Shown here one piece after another: positions 56,076 through 64,000 of a DNA stretch of 64,000 nt (position 1 is the first letter of the stretch; each line of letters starts with the position of its first letter). The stretch is from Methanosarcina sp. 2.H.T.1A.6 (GTDB lineage Archaea > Halobacteriota > Methanosarcinia > Methanosarcinales > Methanosarcinaceae). A program made the position numbers and the translations under genes. The DNA lies in NCBI RefSeq assembly GCF_000979455.1, contig NZ_JJOY01000023.1, positions 164,479 to 228,478 of the forward strand, in the 5' to 3' direction. The notes under the pieces are model-generated. The model saw only the letters and a list, made by a program, of their open reading frames with translations, did no database searches and was not told the origin of the DNA.

Positions 56076-57224
56076 ATGAATCTAGTGGAAAAACACAGGG
56101 AAAAATGTACGCAATGCGGACTGTGCCTTGAGGTCTGCCCTCGATACGATGACCTCAGTTTGCTTGACCTGCTTTACGGGTATCTGGGCGGGACTACTGG
56201 AATTGATCCTACTTCCCTGCTGCGCTGCCTGACCTGTGGGCTTTGCGCCGAAGCCTGTCCCGAAGGGCTTGGGCTCAAGATGCTTATTTCTCCTGCCCGG
56301 CAGAAATGGGTAAGTGAAAATGGCCTCACGGACAGGCAGACTATGGTGGACCCCGAGGCTGAAAATAACATCTTCAAAAAGGTTTATGAAATGGATGAGA
56401 TTCCTGTGTACATAGACAGTCCTGGATCTGTCGTGTATTTCCCGGGATGTGCTGGCACCTATATTAACAAAAATATGGCACAGGCTGTTGTTACCCTTCT
56501 GGAAAAGGCGGGGGTCGATTATACTGTCCTGAGCGGGCTTGAATACTGCTGCGGTGCAGTGTCGGTAGGTGCAGGAAATCCGGGTCCTATCCGCAGGCAC
56601 GGGCAGCAAAATATCGAAGAGGTCAGGAAAAGAGGGGCAAAAATCCTTCTTACATCATGCCCCGGTTGCTTTAAGGCTTTTAAGGAAATCTATCCAAAAA
56701 TGTTCGGGGAAATGGACTTTGAGGTGTTACATGTCTCTCAGTACCTGGAACGCCTTTTAAAAGAAGGTAAACTTACTCCGGAAACCACCCTCAAACACAG
56801 GGTATTTTACCACGACCCCTGCCATCTGACTCGGGGCATGGGCGTCTACAGGGAAGCAAGAAACGTGCTTGAAAATATCCCCGGCACCGAGCTTGCAAAT
56901 AAAACTCCTGAAGGTTCGGCTTGCTGCGGTTTTGGTGGAGGCGTAAGGGTCAATTATCCTTCCGAGTCTATTTCTGTAGCTTCTGATCGTTTTCGGGCTG
57001 CCGAAAAACTGGGCTGCGGCATAATCATTACCAACTGCGGGGGCTGTATGCAGAACCTTGTCGAAGCCGGAAAGGATGAGAAAATAAAGATCTTTGACCT
57101 CGCCGAATACCTTTCCCTTGCTTGTGGAGTAAACATACCGCGGGAAGATCAGAAACTGCTTGAGCTTGTAAACAGAGCTTACAGCTTATGTATTTCTGGT
57201 TATAAAGAACCAGATTTATCATAA
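56076..57224 (+). CDS. HdrD-like iron-sulfur protein (two ferredoxin motifs and two CCG domains)
   Basis: A 382-residue protein with two N-terminal [4Fe-4S] motifs (CTQCGLCLEVCP and CLTCGLCAEACP) and two cysteine-rich CCG domains (YFPGCAGT to EYCCGA to SCPGCFK; and DPCHLTRG to ACCGFGGG to NCGGCMQN). This is the layout of HdrD, the catalytic subunit of membrane heterodisulfide reductase, and of GlcF/LldE-type proteins. CCG domains bind the non-cubane [4Fe-4S] clusters that reduce disulfides. True HdrD is usually next to hdrE, which is absent here, so this is a paralogue with an unknown partner. It lies 1 kb upstream of the methylamine operon. Confidence 0.85.
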   Translation: MNLVEKHREKCTQCGLCLEVCPRYDDLSLLDLLYGYLGGTTGIDPTSLLRCLTCGLCAEACPEGLGLKMLISPARQKWVSENGLTDRQTMVDPEAENNIFKKVYEMDEIPVYIDSPGSVVYFPGCAGTYINKNMAQAVVTLLEKAGVDYTVLSGLEYCCGAVSVGAGNPGPIRRHGQQNIEEVRKRGAKILLTSCPGCFKAFKEIYPKMFGEMDFEVLHVSQYLERLLKEGKLTPETTLKHRVFYHDPCHLTRGMGVYREARNVLENIPGTELANKTPEGSACCGFGGGVRVNYPSESISVASDRFRAAEKLGCGIIITNCGGCMQNLVEAGKDEKIKIFDLAEYLSLACGVNIPREDQKLLELVNRAYSLCISGYKEPDLS

Positions 57225-58216
57225 ATTCTCTTTGTGATTCCCTCTATAACTCTCCCGTTTCTATTTTTCTCTTTATTTTTTATTTTTTCGCCTTGCCTTC
57301 TATTTTATCCTCTTCACTTCTTGCACTTCACGTCTAAGGTTATGCTTTTTTCCATCGTTCCACTTTCTCCCATTTCTTATTTTATGTTCAGAATGTTTTA
57401 TTCTATGTTCTGAATGTTTTTTCTCCGGGGCTGCTAGCATTTTAGATATCTATTCTTTTCCTATGGGCACGAAATTATAACGAAATTCTAACTCAGAAAA
57501 ATTTCTAATATATATGATTTTCTCTTTTTTCCTGTTTTCTGACCTGAATTCTATTCTGACTCCGGAAAAGAGAAAAAACGATGTTCTAAAAAAGAATTAA
57601 TTGATCGTCAATCAACTATTTAACTTAAAGTTTTGATGCTAAACAGCATCAGTATCCTTAATATATTCTTGTGCTCCGCATACTGAATTATTGTACTGTT
57701 TTAATATTTTTTCAGATTTCTTCCCTATTTACTTTACCTTTCCTTCTCTCACGTCCCCCCAAAAGTCCATTTTCAATGTTTCATATTTATATTTTTCGTT
57801 TGATCTTCTCTTATTCTCTCCCAAATACTTCCTTCAAAATGTTTTAACCAAAACTTATTTATATAACTCTCATTTTTGGCATGTATTTTTCAACAAAATA
57901 TTTATACCAGTAAATTGAACTTTATTCTGGAGACATTTGTAAAGATGAGTACACAGACGGGATTTAAAATGGCACCAAAAATACTCCCTCTGCTAAAATA
58001 CTCATGAACCCCAATCAGGACAATCATGAATCCTTCATGATTTCGCAGTTTTGCTTGTGGTAATCATGGTTTCCCACCCATGGTGATCATGAGTTACTTC
58101 TCGTGCATCTCATGACTCATAGAGCTTGAGCTTGCATCCCAAACTATCATGATTATTCATGCCAGTTTCGGGTCGAGACGTCTCCATAGTTCAAAAACTA
58201 AAACGGAGGATGCAAC
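57225..58216. promoter_or_regulatory. mtbC promoter and long leader with TCATGA cluster
   Basis: About 990 bp without a gene. The strongest promoter is a TATA element (AAATATTTATA, about 57896-57906), placing the transcript start near 57930 and giving a leader of about 285 nt. Between 58002 and 58162 it contains six perfect TCATGA palindromes and two one-base variants. These could be protein binding sites or parts of RNA hairpins controlling the methylamine operon. Confidence 0.65.
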
Positions 58217-58858
58217 ATTAGCCAAGAAGAATTACTTCAGGAACTTGCAGGCGCTGTAATCACCTGTAAAAAGGATGCAGTACTCGCTGCCGTTGAAAAG
58301 GCAAAAGGAGAACTGGATCCCGCATTAATTATTGAAAAAGGGCTTGCCGCAGGCATGAATGAAGTGGGTGTCCTCTTTGAGAGAGGCAAACTTTTCTTAC
58401 CCCACGTGATGATGGCTGCCGACGCAATGACCGCCGGAGTCGCAGCTCTTAAGGACCTTATGCCTGAAGGCGCTTCCAGCGCAAAAGTGGCCGTCATTGT
58501 GAACGGTACTGTAGAAGGCGATGTCCATGACATCGGCAAATCCATCGTGTCCACAATGCTCCAGTCTGCTGGTTTTGAAGTGCACGACATCGGCCGTGAT
58601 GTTCCTGTCAAGAACTTTATCCAGAAGGCAAAGGAAGTCAATGCTGATATGATCGGGCTTTCTGCTCTTATGACCACAACTCTTCCTGGACAGAAAGAAG
58701 TTATCGAACTTCTCAAGGAAGAAGGTATGAGAGAAAAAGTAAAAGTCATGATCGGGGGCGCACCAGCAACCCAGGCATGGGCTGACAAGATCGGCGCAGA
58801 CTGTTACGCAGAAAACGCAAGTGAAGCCGTTGCTAAGGCAAAAGAACTGCTCGTTTAA
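58217..58858 (+). CDS. mtbC: dimethylamine corrinoid protein MtbC
   Basis: The 213-residue corrinoid protein that takes a methyl group from dimethylamine methyltransferase MtbB for transfer to coenzyme M by MtbA. A cap domain (about 10-85) is followed by the B12 domain with DxHxxG (GDVHDIGKS; cobalt-ligand H104), later GRDVP and SALMTTTLPGQ. A TAA stop at 58199 closes the frame, and there is no ATG, GTG or TTG until 58355, well inside the conserved cap domain. The ATT at 58217, 7 nt after GGAGG, gives exactly the family length. It is the first gene of the methylamine operon. Confidence 0.93.
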   Translation: MSQEELLQELAGAVITCKKDAVLAAVEKAKGELDPALIIEKGLAAGMNEVGVLFERGKLFLPHVMMAADAMTAGVAALKDLMPEGASSAKVAVIVNGTVEGDVHDIGKSIVSTMLQSAGFEVHDIGRDVPVKNFIQKAKEVNADMIGLSALMTTTLPGQKEVIELLKEEGMREKVKVMIGGAPATQAWADKIGADCYAENASEAVAKAKELLV

Positions 58859-58882
58859 ATCTTTTTTATCGGAGGTTACAAA

Positions 58883-60370
58883 ATGGCAAAATGTAATGCA
58901 GTTGCAGGATTCAACGCACTTAACGGTGTGGAATTAAACCTTTTTACGAACGACGAACTTAAGGCAATTCACTACGCCTCAATGGAAATCCTGATGGATC
59001 CCGGTGTCCAGGTCTCTGACCCGGAAGCCAGGCAGATCTTCAAGGAAAATGGCTGTGAAGTTGACGAAAAGACTCAGATTGTAAAGATCCCTGAATATCT
59101 CGTAAGAAGAGCTCTTCAGCTCGCTCCCTCCAGGTTTGTCCTCTGGGGCCGCGACAAGAAGCACAACACTGTACAGGAATCCGGCGGAAAGGTTCACTGG
59201 ACCTGCTTCGGTACCGGTGTAAAGGTTTGCAAGTATCAGGATGGCAAGTACGTAACCGTTGACTCTGTTGAGCAGGACATTGCAGACATTGCAAAGCTCT
59301 GTGACTGGGCAGAAAACATCGACTACTTCTCTCTCCCGGTCTCTGCAAGGGATATTGCAGGCCAGGGTGCCCAGGATGTCCACGAGACCTTCACCCCTCT
59401 TACTAACACCGCAAAACACTTCCACCACATTGACCCAGTCGGCGAAAACGTCGAATACTACTGGGACATCGCAAAGGCCTACTACGGCGGCGACGAAGAA
59501 GAAACAAGGAAAAAGCCTCTTTTCTCCATGCTGCTCTGCCCAACCAGCCCACTCGAGCTCAGTGTCAACGCTTGCCAGGTCATCATTAAGGGTGCCCGCC
59601 TCGGTATCCCTGTAAACGTCCTGAGTATGGCAATGTCCGGTGGTTCTGCTCCTGTATACCTTGCAGGAACCCTTGTTACCCACAACGCCGAAGTACTCTC
59701 AGGTATCACTCTCGCTCAGCTCACAGTACCCGGAACCAAAGTCTGGTACGGAAGTTCCACCACCACCTTCGACCTGAAGAAGGGTACTGCGCCCGTCGGA
59801 TCTCCCGAACTCGGCCTGATCAGCGCATCTGTCGCAAAGCTCGCCCAGTTCTATGGCCTCCCCGCATTCGTGGCAGGCACCTAGTCTGATGCAAAGGTCC
59901 CGGACGACCAAGCTGGACACGAGAAGACCATGACCTGCCTCCTTCCCTCCCTCGCAGGGGCAAACACCCTCTACGGCGCCGGGATGCTTGAGCTTGGTAT
60001 GACTTTCTCCATGGAACAGCTCGTTATTGACAACGATATCATCAAGATGACAAAGAAGGCCCTTATGGGAGTCCCTGTCACTGAGGAAACCCTTGCAGTC
60101 GAGTCTATCCAGAAAGTAGGCATTGGAAACAACTTCCTCTCCCTCAAACAGACCAGGCAGCTTGTGAACTACCCCTCCGACCCCATGATCATCGACAGGC
60201 GCATGTTCGGTGACTGGGCAGCAGCCGGCGCAAAGGACCTTGCAACCGCTGCACACGAAAAGGTCGTAGACGTTCTCAAGAACCACGTAGTTAAACCAAT
60301 CGACGCAGACATCCTCAAGGACATGAAGGCAGTTGTCGACAGGGCTGACAAGGCTTTCAGAGGCATGTAA
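58883..60370 (+). CDS. mttB: trimethylamine methyltransferase MttB with in-frame amber (pyrrolysine) codon
   Basis: The 495-residue enzyme that transfers a methyl group from trimethylamine to the corrinoid of MttC. The reading frame is interrupted by TAG at codon 334 (59882-59884) and continues without a break to 60370; the total matches the known MttB length. Position 334 is the known pyrrolysine site. Pyrrolysine is thought to hold the methylammonium group for attack by Co(I). The ATG at 58883 has GGAGG upstream. An automatic gene finder would split it into two pieces (58883-59884 and 59930-60370). Downstream of the TAG I do not claim a structured insertion element. Confidence 0.97.
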
Positions 60371-60402
60371 TTACAATATCAGGATATTCAGGAGATCTAA
60401 AA

Positions 60403-61053
60403 ATGGCAAGCACAGAAGCAATCATTGCAAAAGCAAAAGACGCAATCACCGATTTTGACGACGAACTCGCAGCAGAAGTTGCAGAAGAAGCTCTTGCAGC
60501 AGGTGTTGACCCTGTAGAGCTCATTGAGAAGGGCTTTACCGCAGGCATGCTGGAAGTAGGAGAACAGTTCGAACAGGGTACTCTCTTCCTCCCCCATGTA
60601 CTTGCAGCCGCCGAGGCAATGAACGCAGGTATTGAAGTCATCAAGCCGGAAATGGATAGGCGTAAATCCCAGACTGCAAACCTTGGAACCGTTGTAATCG
60701 GAACCATCGAAGGTGACATCCACTCCATTGGAAAGGATATCGTTGCCTCCATGCTCAACATTGCAGGCTTCAAAGTTGTGGACCTCGGAAGAGACGTCCC
60801 AATCAGTGCCTTTGTTGAAAAGGTAAAGGAACTCAAACCCCAGATTGTTGCATCCTCCGCTCTTATGACCACCACCATGGTCAACCAGATCCAGATCGAA
60901 GAACAGCTCAAAGAAGCAGGTGTTCGCGACCAGGTAAAGACCATGGTCGGTGGAGCTCCATGCACACAGGACTGGGCAGACAAGATTGGCGCAGACATCT
61001 ACGGTGAAAGTGCCACCGATGTCGTCAGTAAGGTAAAAGCAGCCTTACTCTAA
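60403..61053 (+). CDS. mttC: trimethylamine corrinoid protein MttC
   Basis: The 216-residue corrinoid partner of MttB, with the same layout as MtbC: helical cap, then B12-binding domain with the motif EGDIHSIGKD (cobalt-ligand H107), LGRDVP and SALMTTTMVNQ. The start follows GGAGATC 32 bp after mttB. It is followed by a strong hairpin that would end or attenuate the transcript before mttP. Confidence 0.96.
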   Translation: MASTEAIIAKAKDAITDFDDELAAEVAEEALAAGVDPVELIEKGFTAGMLEVGEQFEQGTLFLPHVLAAAEAMNAGIEVIKPEMDRRKSQTANLGTVVIGTIEGDIHSIGKDIVASMLNIAGFKVVDLGRDVPISAFVEKVKELKPQIVASSALMTTTMVNQIQIEEQLKEAGVRDQVKTMVGGAPCTQDWADKIGADIYGESATDVVSKVKAALL

Positions 61054-61064
61054 AAGCTCAATAA

Positions 61065-61115
61065 GCAGAAAATGCAGAAGATCTAATCGAATGCATTTTC
61101 TGCCCAATTTTATTT
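61065..61115 (+). terminator. perfect 12-bp hairpin followed by T-rich tract after mttC
   Basis: Arms GCAGAAAATGCA (61065-61076) and TGCATTTTCTGC (61092-61103) pair perfectly around a 15-nt loop, with a T-rich tail. It separates mtbC-mttB-mttC from mttP. Confidence 0.75.
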
Positions 61116-61553
61116 TGTACAGTTTTTGCGAAACCGATAGCTGAGGGTATAAACAAAAAAATTCTTTCATATCTGGTCATACTCACGAGCTACATTAACC
61201 ATAGAAAAGACTGCGTAGAAGCCTGCTCAGTGTTTAGACTACGGCAATACTAAGGCAAACTTCAAAGCTGCTGATAATTGTTTAAAATGGCAACTTAAGA
61301 CAATTGTCAAAAAGCCTGAAAACTGCAGTAAAACGGGATAAAAATGGCAATTATAACTGTAGTTAATTATATATATAGTGCGCCGAAAACTGTAGTCTCT
61401 ACATTAAATATAAAAGTTAATCTAGTTCCCTTAAATGTAAATGCCCTTAGATAAGGGTTCGCAAGCTGTGCTTTCAGACTGTGGAATAGGGTTGGGACGG
61501 ACTCATGCCCTGAGGGAATTCCATAGTGCTTCTGAAAAATGGAGGGATTTTCC
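61116..61553 (+). promoter_or_regulatory. spacer with probable mttP promoter
   Basis: About 440 bp without a gene. A TATA element (AATTATATATATAG, about 61365-61378) would start a transcript near 61403, leaving a leader of about 150 nt before mttP. With the hairpin upstream it suggests a second transcript for mttP and the genes after it. Confidence 0.55.
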
Positions 61554-62600
61554 GTGGATTTAAAATCTTTAAAAAAACAGGAAAGCAAACGAAAAATCAG
61601 TAAAGGGTACATGTGGGCCCTTTTCTGTGCTGTATTCTGGGGTATCTGGTATCTTCCAGGGACTGTTGTGTGGGTGCTTAACCCATTCGATGAGATGTAC
61701 AGCGCTATTGCCGAAACCGGAGGAGACGGCTCAGCTCTTATTGTAACTGCCGTGCTGATTACGGCCTTTAATGCACTTACGGTCATGCTAGCGCTCATGC
61801 TCTGGAATGGAGTGCTTGGTAAATACGGGGAACTTGTCCGGACAATGAAAGAATTCAACCCGTGTTCCAAGTGGTTCTTCCTTGCCTCGATTTTCGGAGG
61901 TCCTATGGCAATTCTCGGTTCGTTCATTGCTATGGGCTTTATAGGCGGAGCATTTGCAGCTGTTGCAGCTCTTCTTTACCCTGTGGTGGGCTCTGTTCTT
62001 GCTTACTACTGGTACGGGGAAAAGATCTCCAAGAGAGCGGCAATCGGTATAGGAGTCATCATTTTAGGAGGCATCACGATCTTCGGAGGCGGGCTTATGA
62101 CTGAGCTTTCCTCAGGCAACGTCCAGTGGATCGGATACCTTGGAGGTTTGATGGCTGCTGCCGGCTGGGGCATTGAAGGTGCAATCGCAGGAAAAGGTCT
62201 CGACATTTCCGAGCCGGACGTGGGGCTGACCCTCAGGTTCCTTGGAGAAAACATTATCTGGTGGATCATTGTTGTTCCAGTGCTTGCAATTCTCGGTTAC
62301 CCGATGTATTCCTTTGCACTCCAGGCCTTTGAACCCATGACCCTGCTGGTCTTGATTTTCGCAGGGATTACCTTTGGTTTCTGTTATGTCTGCTGGTACA
62401 AGTCCTTCCCGCTTATCGGGGTAGGAAGAGGGCAGGGTATTGGAAACCTCTATGGTCTGTTTGCTATCATCTTCATTTTCCTCTTCTTCGGAGATGTCCC
62501 GCAGTGGTCTATCCTTGTCGGAGGCACTCTCTGTGTTATTGGTAGTTTCGCTATGATTACGGAAGATACAAGTGCACTTGAAACTCTGAGAGGTGAGTGA
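61554..62600 (+). CDS. mttP: MttP, putative trimethylamine permease
   Basis: A 348-residue membrane protein with about ten transmembrane helices and the inner repeat expected of the drug/metabolite transporter superfamily. In Methanosarcina this gene lies between mttC and mtbB and is annotated as a methylamine permease; uptake of trimethylamine or related amines is inferred from position and fold. The GTG at 61554 follows GGAGGG at normal spacing, so an in-frame ATG at 61539 just before this Shine-Dalgarno is unlikely. The next gene starts 2 bp after its stop. Confidence 0.88.
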   Translation: MDLKSLKKQESKRKISKGYMWALFCAVFWGIWYLPGTVVWVLNPFDEMYSAIAETGGDGSALIVTAVLITAFNALTVMLALMLWNGVLGKYGELVRTMKEFNPCSKWFFLASIFGGPMAILGSFIAMGFIGGAFAAVAALLYPVVGSVLAYYWYGEKISKRAAIGIGVIILGGITIFGGGLMTELSSGNVQWIGYLGGLMAAAGWGIEGAIAGKGLDISEPDVGLTLRFLGENIIWWIIVVPVLAILGYPMYSFALQAFEPMTLLVLIFAGITFGFCYVCWYKSFPLIGVGRGQGIGNLYGLFAIIFIFLFFGDVPQWSILVGGTLCVIGSFAMITEDTSALETLRGE

Positions 62601-62601
62601 A

Positions 62602-62898
62602 GTGAGCGGAAAACGTCCTATGAAGTTCAGGATCCTGGAACTTTTCCTGGATGGAAACGAACACTGGAACTATGAAATCGTTTCAAAGATCCAGGAAGAG
62701 TACGACATGAGGAGCAATTTCCACAGGGACAGCATCAATTTCGACATCCTCGAACTGGCATCCGGAGGGATGCTGAAGGACGTGGAGCAGAAAGTCGATG
62801 AAGATGGGATCTACAAGAAAGGTTTCCTCCTGCACAGGTACGTGATCACCGACTTCGGAAAATCCCGCGGCTCTGATGCCTGCCTGAGATATGTGTAA
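62602..62898 (+). CDS. small winged-helix-like protein of the methylamine operon
   Basis: A 98-residue soluble protein directly after mttP. The sequence (PMKFRILELFLDGNEHWNYEIVSKI, partly quoted as KFRILELFLDGNEHWNYE) has the helix pattern of a winged helix-turn-helix N-terminus, followed by RDSINFDILELASGGMLKDV and a beta-wing-like VDEDGIYKKGFLLHRYVIT. It could sense operon status or be a small regulator; no experimental role is known to me. The GTG at 62602 has AGGTG upstream; an earlier GTG at 62593 overlaps mttP. Confidence 0.75.
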   Translation: MSGKRPMKFRILELFLDGNEHWNYEIVSKIQEEYDMRSNFHRDSINFDILELASGGMLKDVEQKVDEDGIYKKGFLLHRYVITDFGKSRGSDACLRYV

Positions 62899-62918
62899 TC
62901 TTTAACGGAGGTTAAAAC

Positions 62919-63068
62919 ATGACACAAACAGCAGCGGCTCTGGAAGCTTACAATGCGTACTGGGCAAATTCCTTCATTCCCGCCGGGGACATTATGTGGA
63001 TGGTTCTCATCCTGGTCCTGGCGTCAATTGCCCTCTGGCAGGCAAGGACCTTTGTGTCCAAGTTCTGA
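62919..63068 (+). CDS. 49-residue membrane protein of the methylamine operon
   Basis: A tiny gene with strong signals: CGGAGG 8 nt before an ATG, between two operon genes. The peptide has a soluble N-terminal half (MTQTAAALEAYNAYWANSF) and one transmembrane helix (DIMWMVLILVLASIALW) ending in a basic tail. Such small proteins often assist a transporter, here possibly MttP; that is inferred from position. It is short enough to be missed by most annotation pipelines. Confidence 0.8.
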   Translation: MTQTAAALEAYNAYWANSFIPAGDIMWMVLILVLASIALWQARTFVSKF

Positions 63069-63128
63069 ACCCCATAGAATACAGCTTTCCATATCTAATA
63101 TTGAATACACAATAAAATGGTGATATAA

Positions 63129-64000
63129 ATGGCAACTGAATATGCTTTGAGGATGGGAGACGGTAAACGTATCTTCCTTACCAAAGAAAAGATTGTTGAG
63201 GAGATTGAGGCAGGTACGGCTAACGCCGCTGACCTCGGTGAGATTCCTGTCCTCAGTGGTGATGAACTTGAAAAGCTTGCAGAAATTCTGATGATGCCCG
63301 GAAAGGCAGTCAGTGTTGAGCAGGGCATGGAAGTTCCTGTAACCCACGATATCGGTACCCTCAGGCTTGACGGGGACCAGGGCAACAGTGGTGTTGGTAT
63401 TCCTTCCAGCCGTCTTGTCGGCTGCATGGTGCACGAGAGAGCCTTTGGTGCCGACACCATGGAACTCGGTCACATCGACTACAGCTACAAACCTGTAAAA
63501 CCCGTGGTTTCAAATGAGTGCCAGGCAATGGAAGTCTGCCAGCAGAACATGGTCATCCCTCTCTTCTATGGCGCAATGCCGAACATGGGGCTGTACTACA
63601 CTCCTGACGGACCCTTCGAGAACCCCGGCGACCTCATGAAAGCTTTCAAGATTCAGGAAGCATGGGACTCTATGGAACACGCCGCAGAGCACCTTTCCAG
63701 GGACACCGTATGGGTTATGCAGAAAATCTTTGCCTCCGGGGCAGACGGTGTAAACTTTGACACCACCGGTGCAGCTGGTGACGCAGACATGTACGGAACC
63801 CTCCACGCTATCGAGGCTCTCAGGAAGGAATTCCCGAACATGTACATCGAAGCCGGAATGGCCGGGGAATGTGTACTCGGTATGCACGGCAACCTGCAGT
63901 ACGACGGTACAACCCTCGCAGGCCTCTGGCCACACCAGCAGGCACCCCTGATCGCAAAGGCAGGCGCAAACGTCTTCGGTCCAGTGTGCAACACCAACAC
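63129..64000 (+). CDS. mtbB: dimethylamine methyltransferase MtbB (partial, cut by window end)
   Basis: The first 290 codons of MtbB, which transfers a methyl group from dimethylamine to MtbC. The N-terminus [20 protein letters not shown] and segments such as [33 protein letters not shown] and [14 protein letters not shown] match the family. The known pyrrolysine codon (about residue 356) lies beyond the window, so the amber codon cannot be checked here. GGTGAT precedes the ATG at 63129. Confidence 0.95.
   Translation, partial: MATEYALRMGDGKRIFLTKEKIVEEIEAGTANAADLGEIPVLSGDELEKLAEILMMPGKAVSVEQGMEVPVTHDIGTLRLDGDQGNSGVGIPSSRLVGCMVHERAFGADTMELGHIDYSYKPVKPVVSNECQAMEVCQQNMVIPLFYGAMPNMGLYYTPDGPFENPGDLMKAFKIQEAWDSMEHAAEHLSRDTVWVMQKIFASGADGVNFDTTGAAGDADMYGTLHAIEALRKEFPNMYIEAGMAGECVLGMHGNLQYDGTTLAGLWPHQQAPLIAKAGANVFGPVCNTN

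Noticed and set aside
58979..60286. Long minus-strand frames (234 and 195 codons) opposite mttB
   Set aside because: They arise from strongly biased codon use in mttB; no signals or domains.

Overview
The window is a chromosomal segment of a methylotrophic methanogenic archaeon, almost certainly a Methanosarcina. The evidence is gene content seen directly: a methanol methyltransferase pair (mtaB/mtaC), a trimethylamine/dimethylamine operon (mtbC-mttB-mttC-mttP-mtbB) whose mttB carries an in-frame amber codon (pyrrolysine), archaeal TATA-type promoters, surface proteins with PGF-type C-termini, and AT-rich spacers. The gene order resembles what I remember of the M. acetivorans mtaCB1 neighbourhood, but the species cannot be fixed without a search.

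Layout. 0-17 kb: housekeeping and surface genes (G3E GTPase, lipoprotein, radical SAM protein, archaeal class I aldolase family enzyme, dUTPase, DUF2341 surface protein, two tandem Isf-type flavoproteins, GNAT remnant, MacB-type permease, MsrB, HAD phosphatase, glycosyltransferase). 18.0-19.2 kb: an insertion sequence with inverted repeats, a 5-bp target duplication and a nonsense-broken transposase. 19.4-24.4 kb: mtaC-mtaB transcribed leftward and, divergently, two paralogous winged-helix regulators of the Msr type known to control mta operons. 24.4-37.1 kb: Mug-type glycosylase, ferredoxin, large secreted metalloprotease, SWIM protein, soluble chemoreceptor, divergent NRAMP transporter, pyrophosphatase. 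37.3-45.4 kb: an integration hot spot at tRNA-Val(CAC), where three extra copies of the tRNA 3' half lie as direct repeats upstream of the intact gene, the last pair perfect over 50 bp and enclosing a 4.2-kb mini-island (toxin-antitoxin-like pair, pentapeptide-repeat membrane protein, recombinase-like remnant). 45.7-57.2 kb: prepilin peptidase, cbiE and cbiD, mutS-mutL, zinc ribbon, tRNA-Pro, CDP-alcohol phosphatidyltransferase, HdrD-like protein. 57.2-64.0 kb: the methylamine operon, cut at the right edge inside mtbB.

How it works together. MtaB/MtaC and MtbB/MtbC and MttB/MttC each move a methyl group from a substrate onto a corrinoid protein, for later transfer to coenzyme M. CbiE and CbiD make part of the corrinoid ring, MttP probably imports the amine, and the HdrD-like protein may take part in electron transfer. 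The methylamine operon also carries two unnamed small genes: a 98-residue winged-helix-like protein and a 49-residue membrane protein.

Three patterns stand out. Six genes appear to start at non-standard codons (ATT, ATA or CTG) placed 5-7 nt after a strong Shine-Dalgarno sequence. The mtbC leader holds a dense, phased cluster of the palindrome TCATGA. Eleven short tandem repeats (15-28 bp units) sit in spacers, several starting at the stop codon of the upstream gene.
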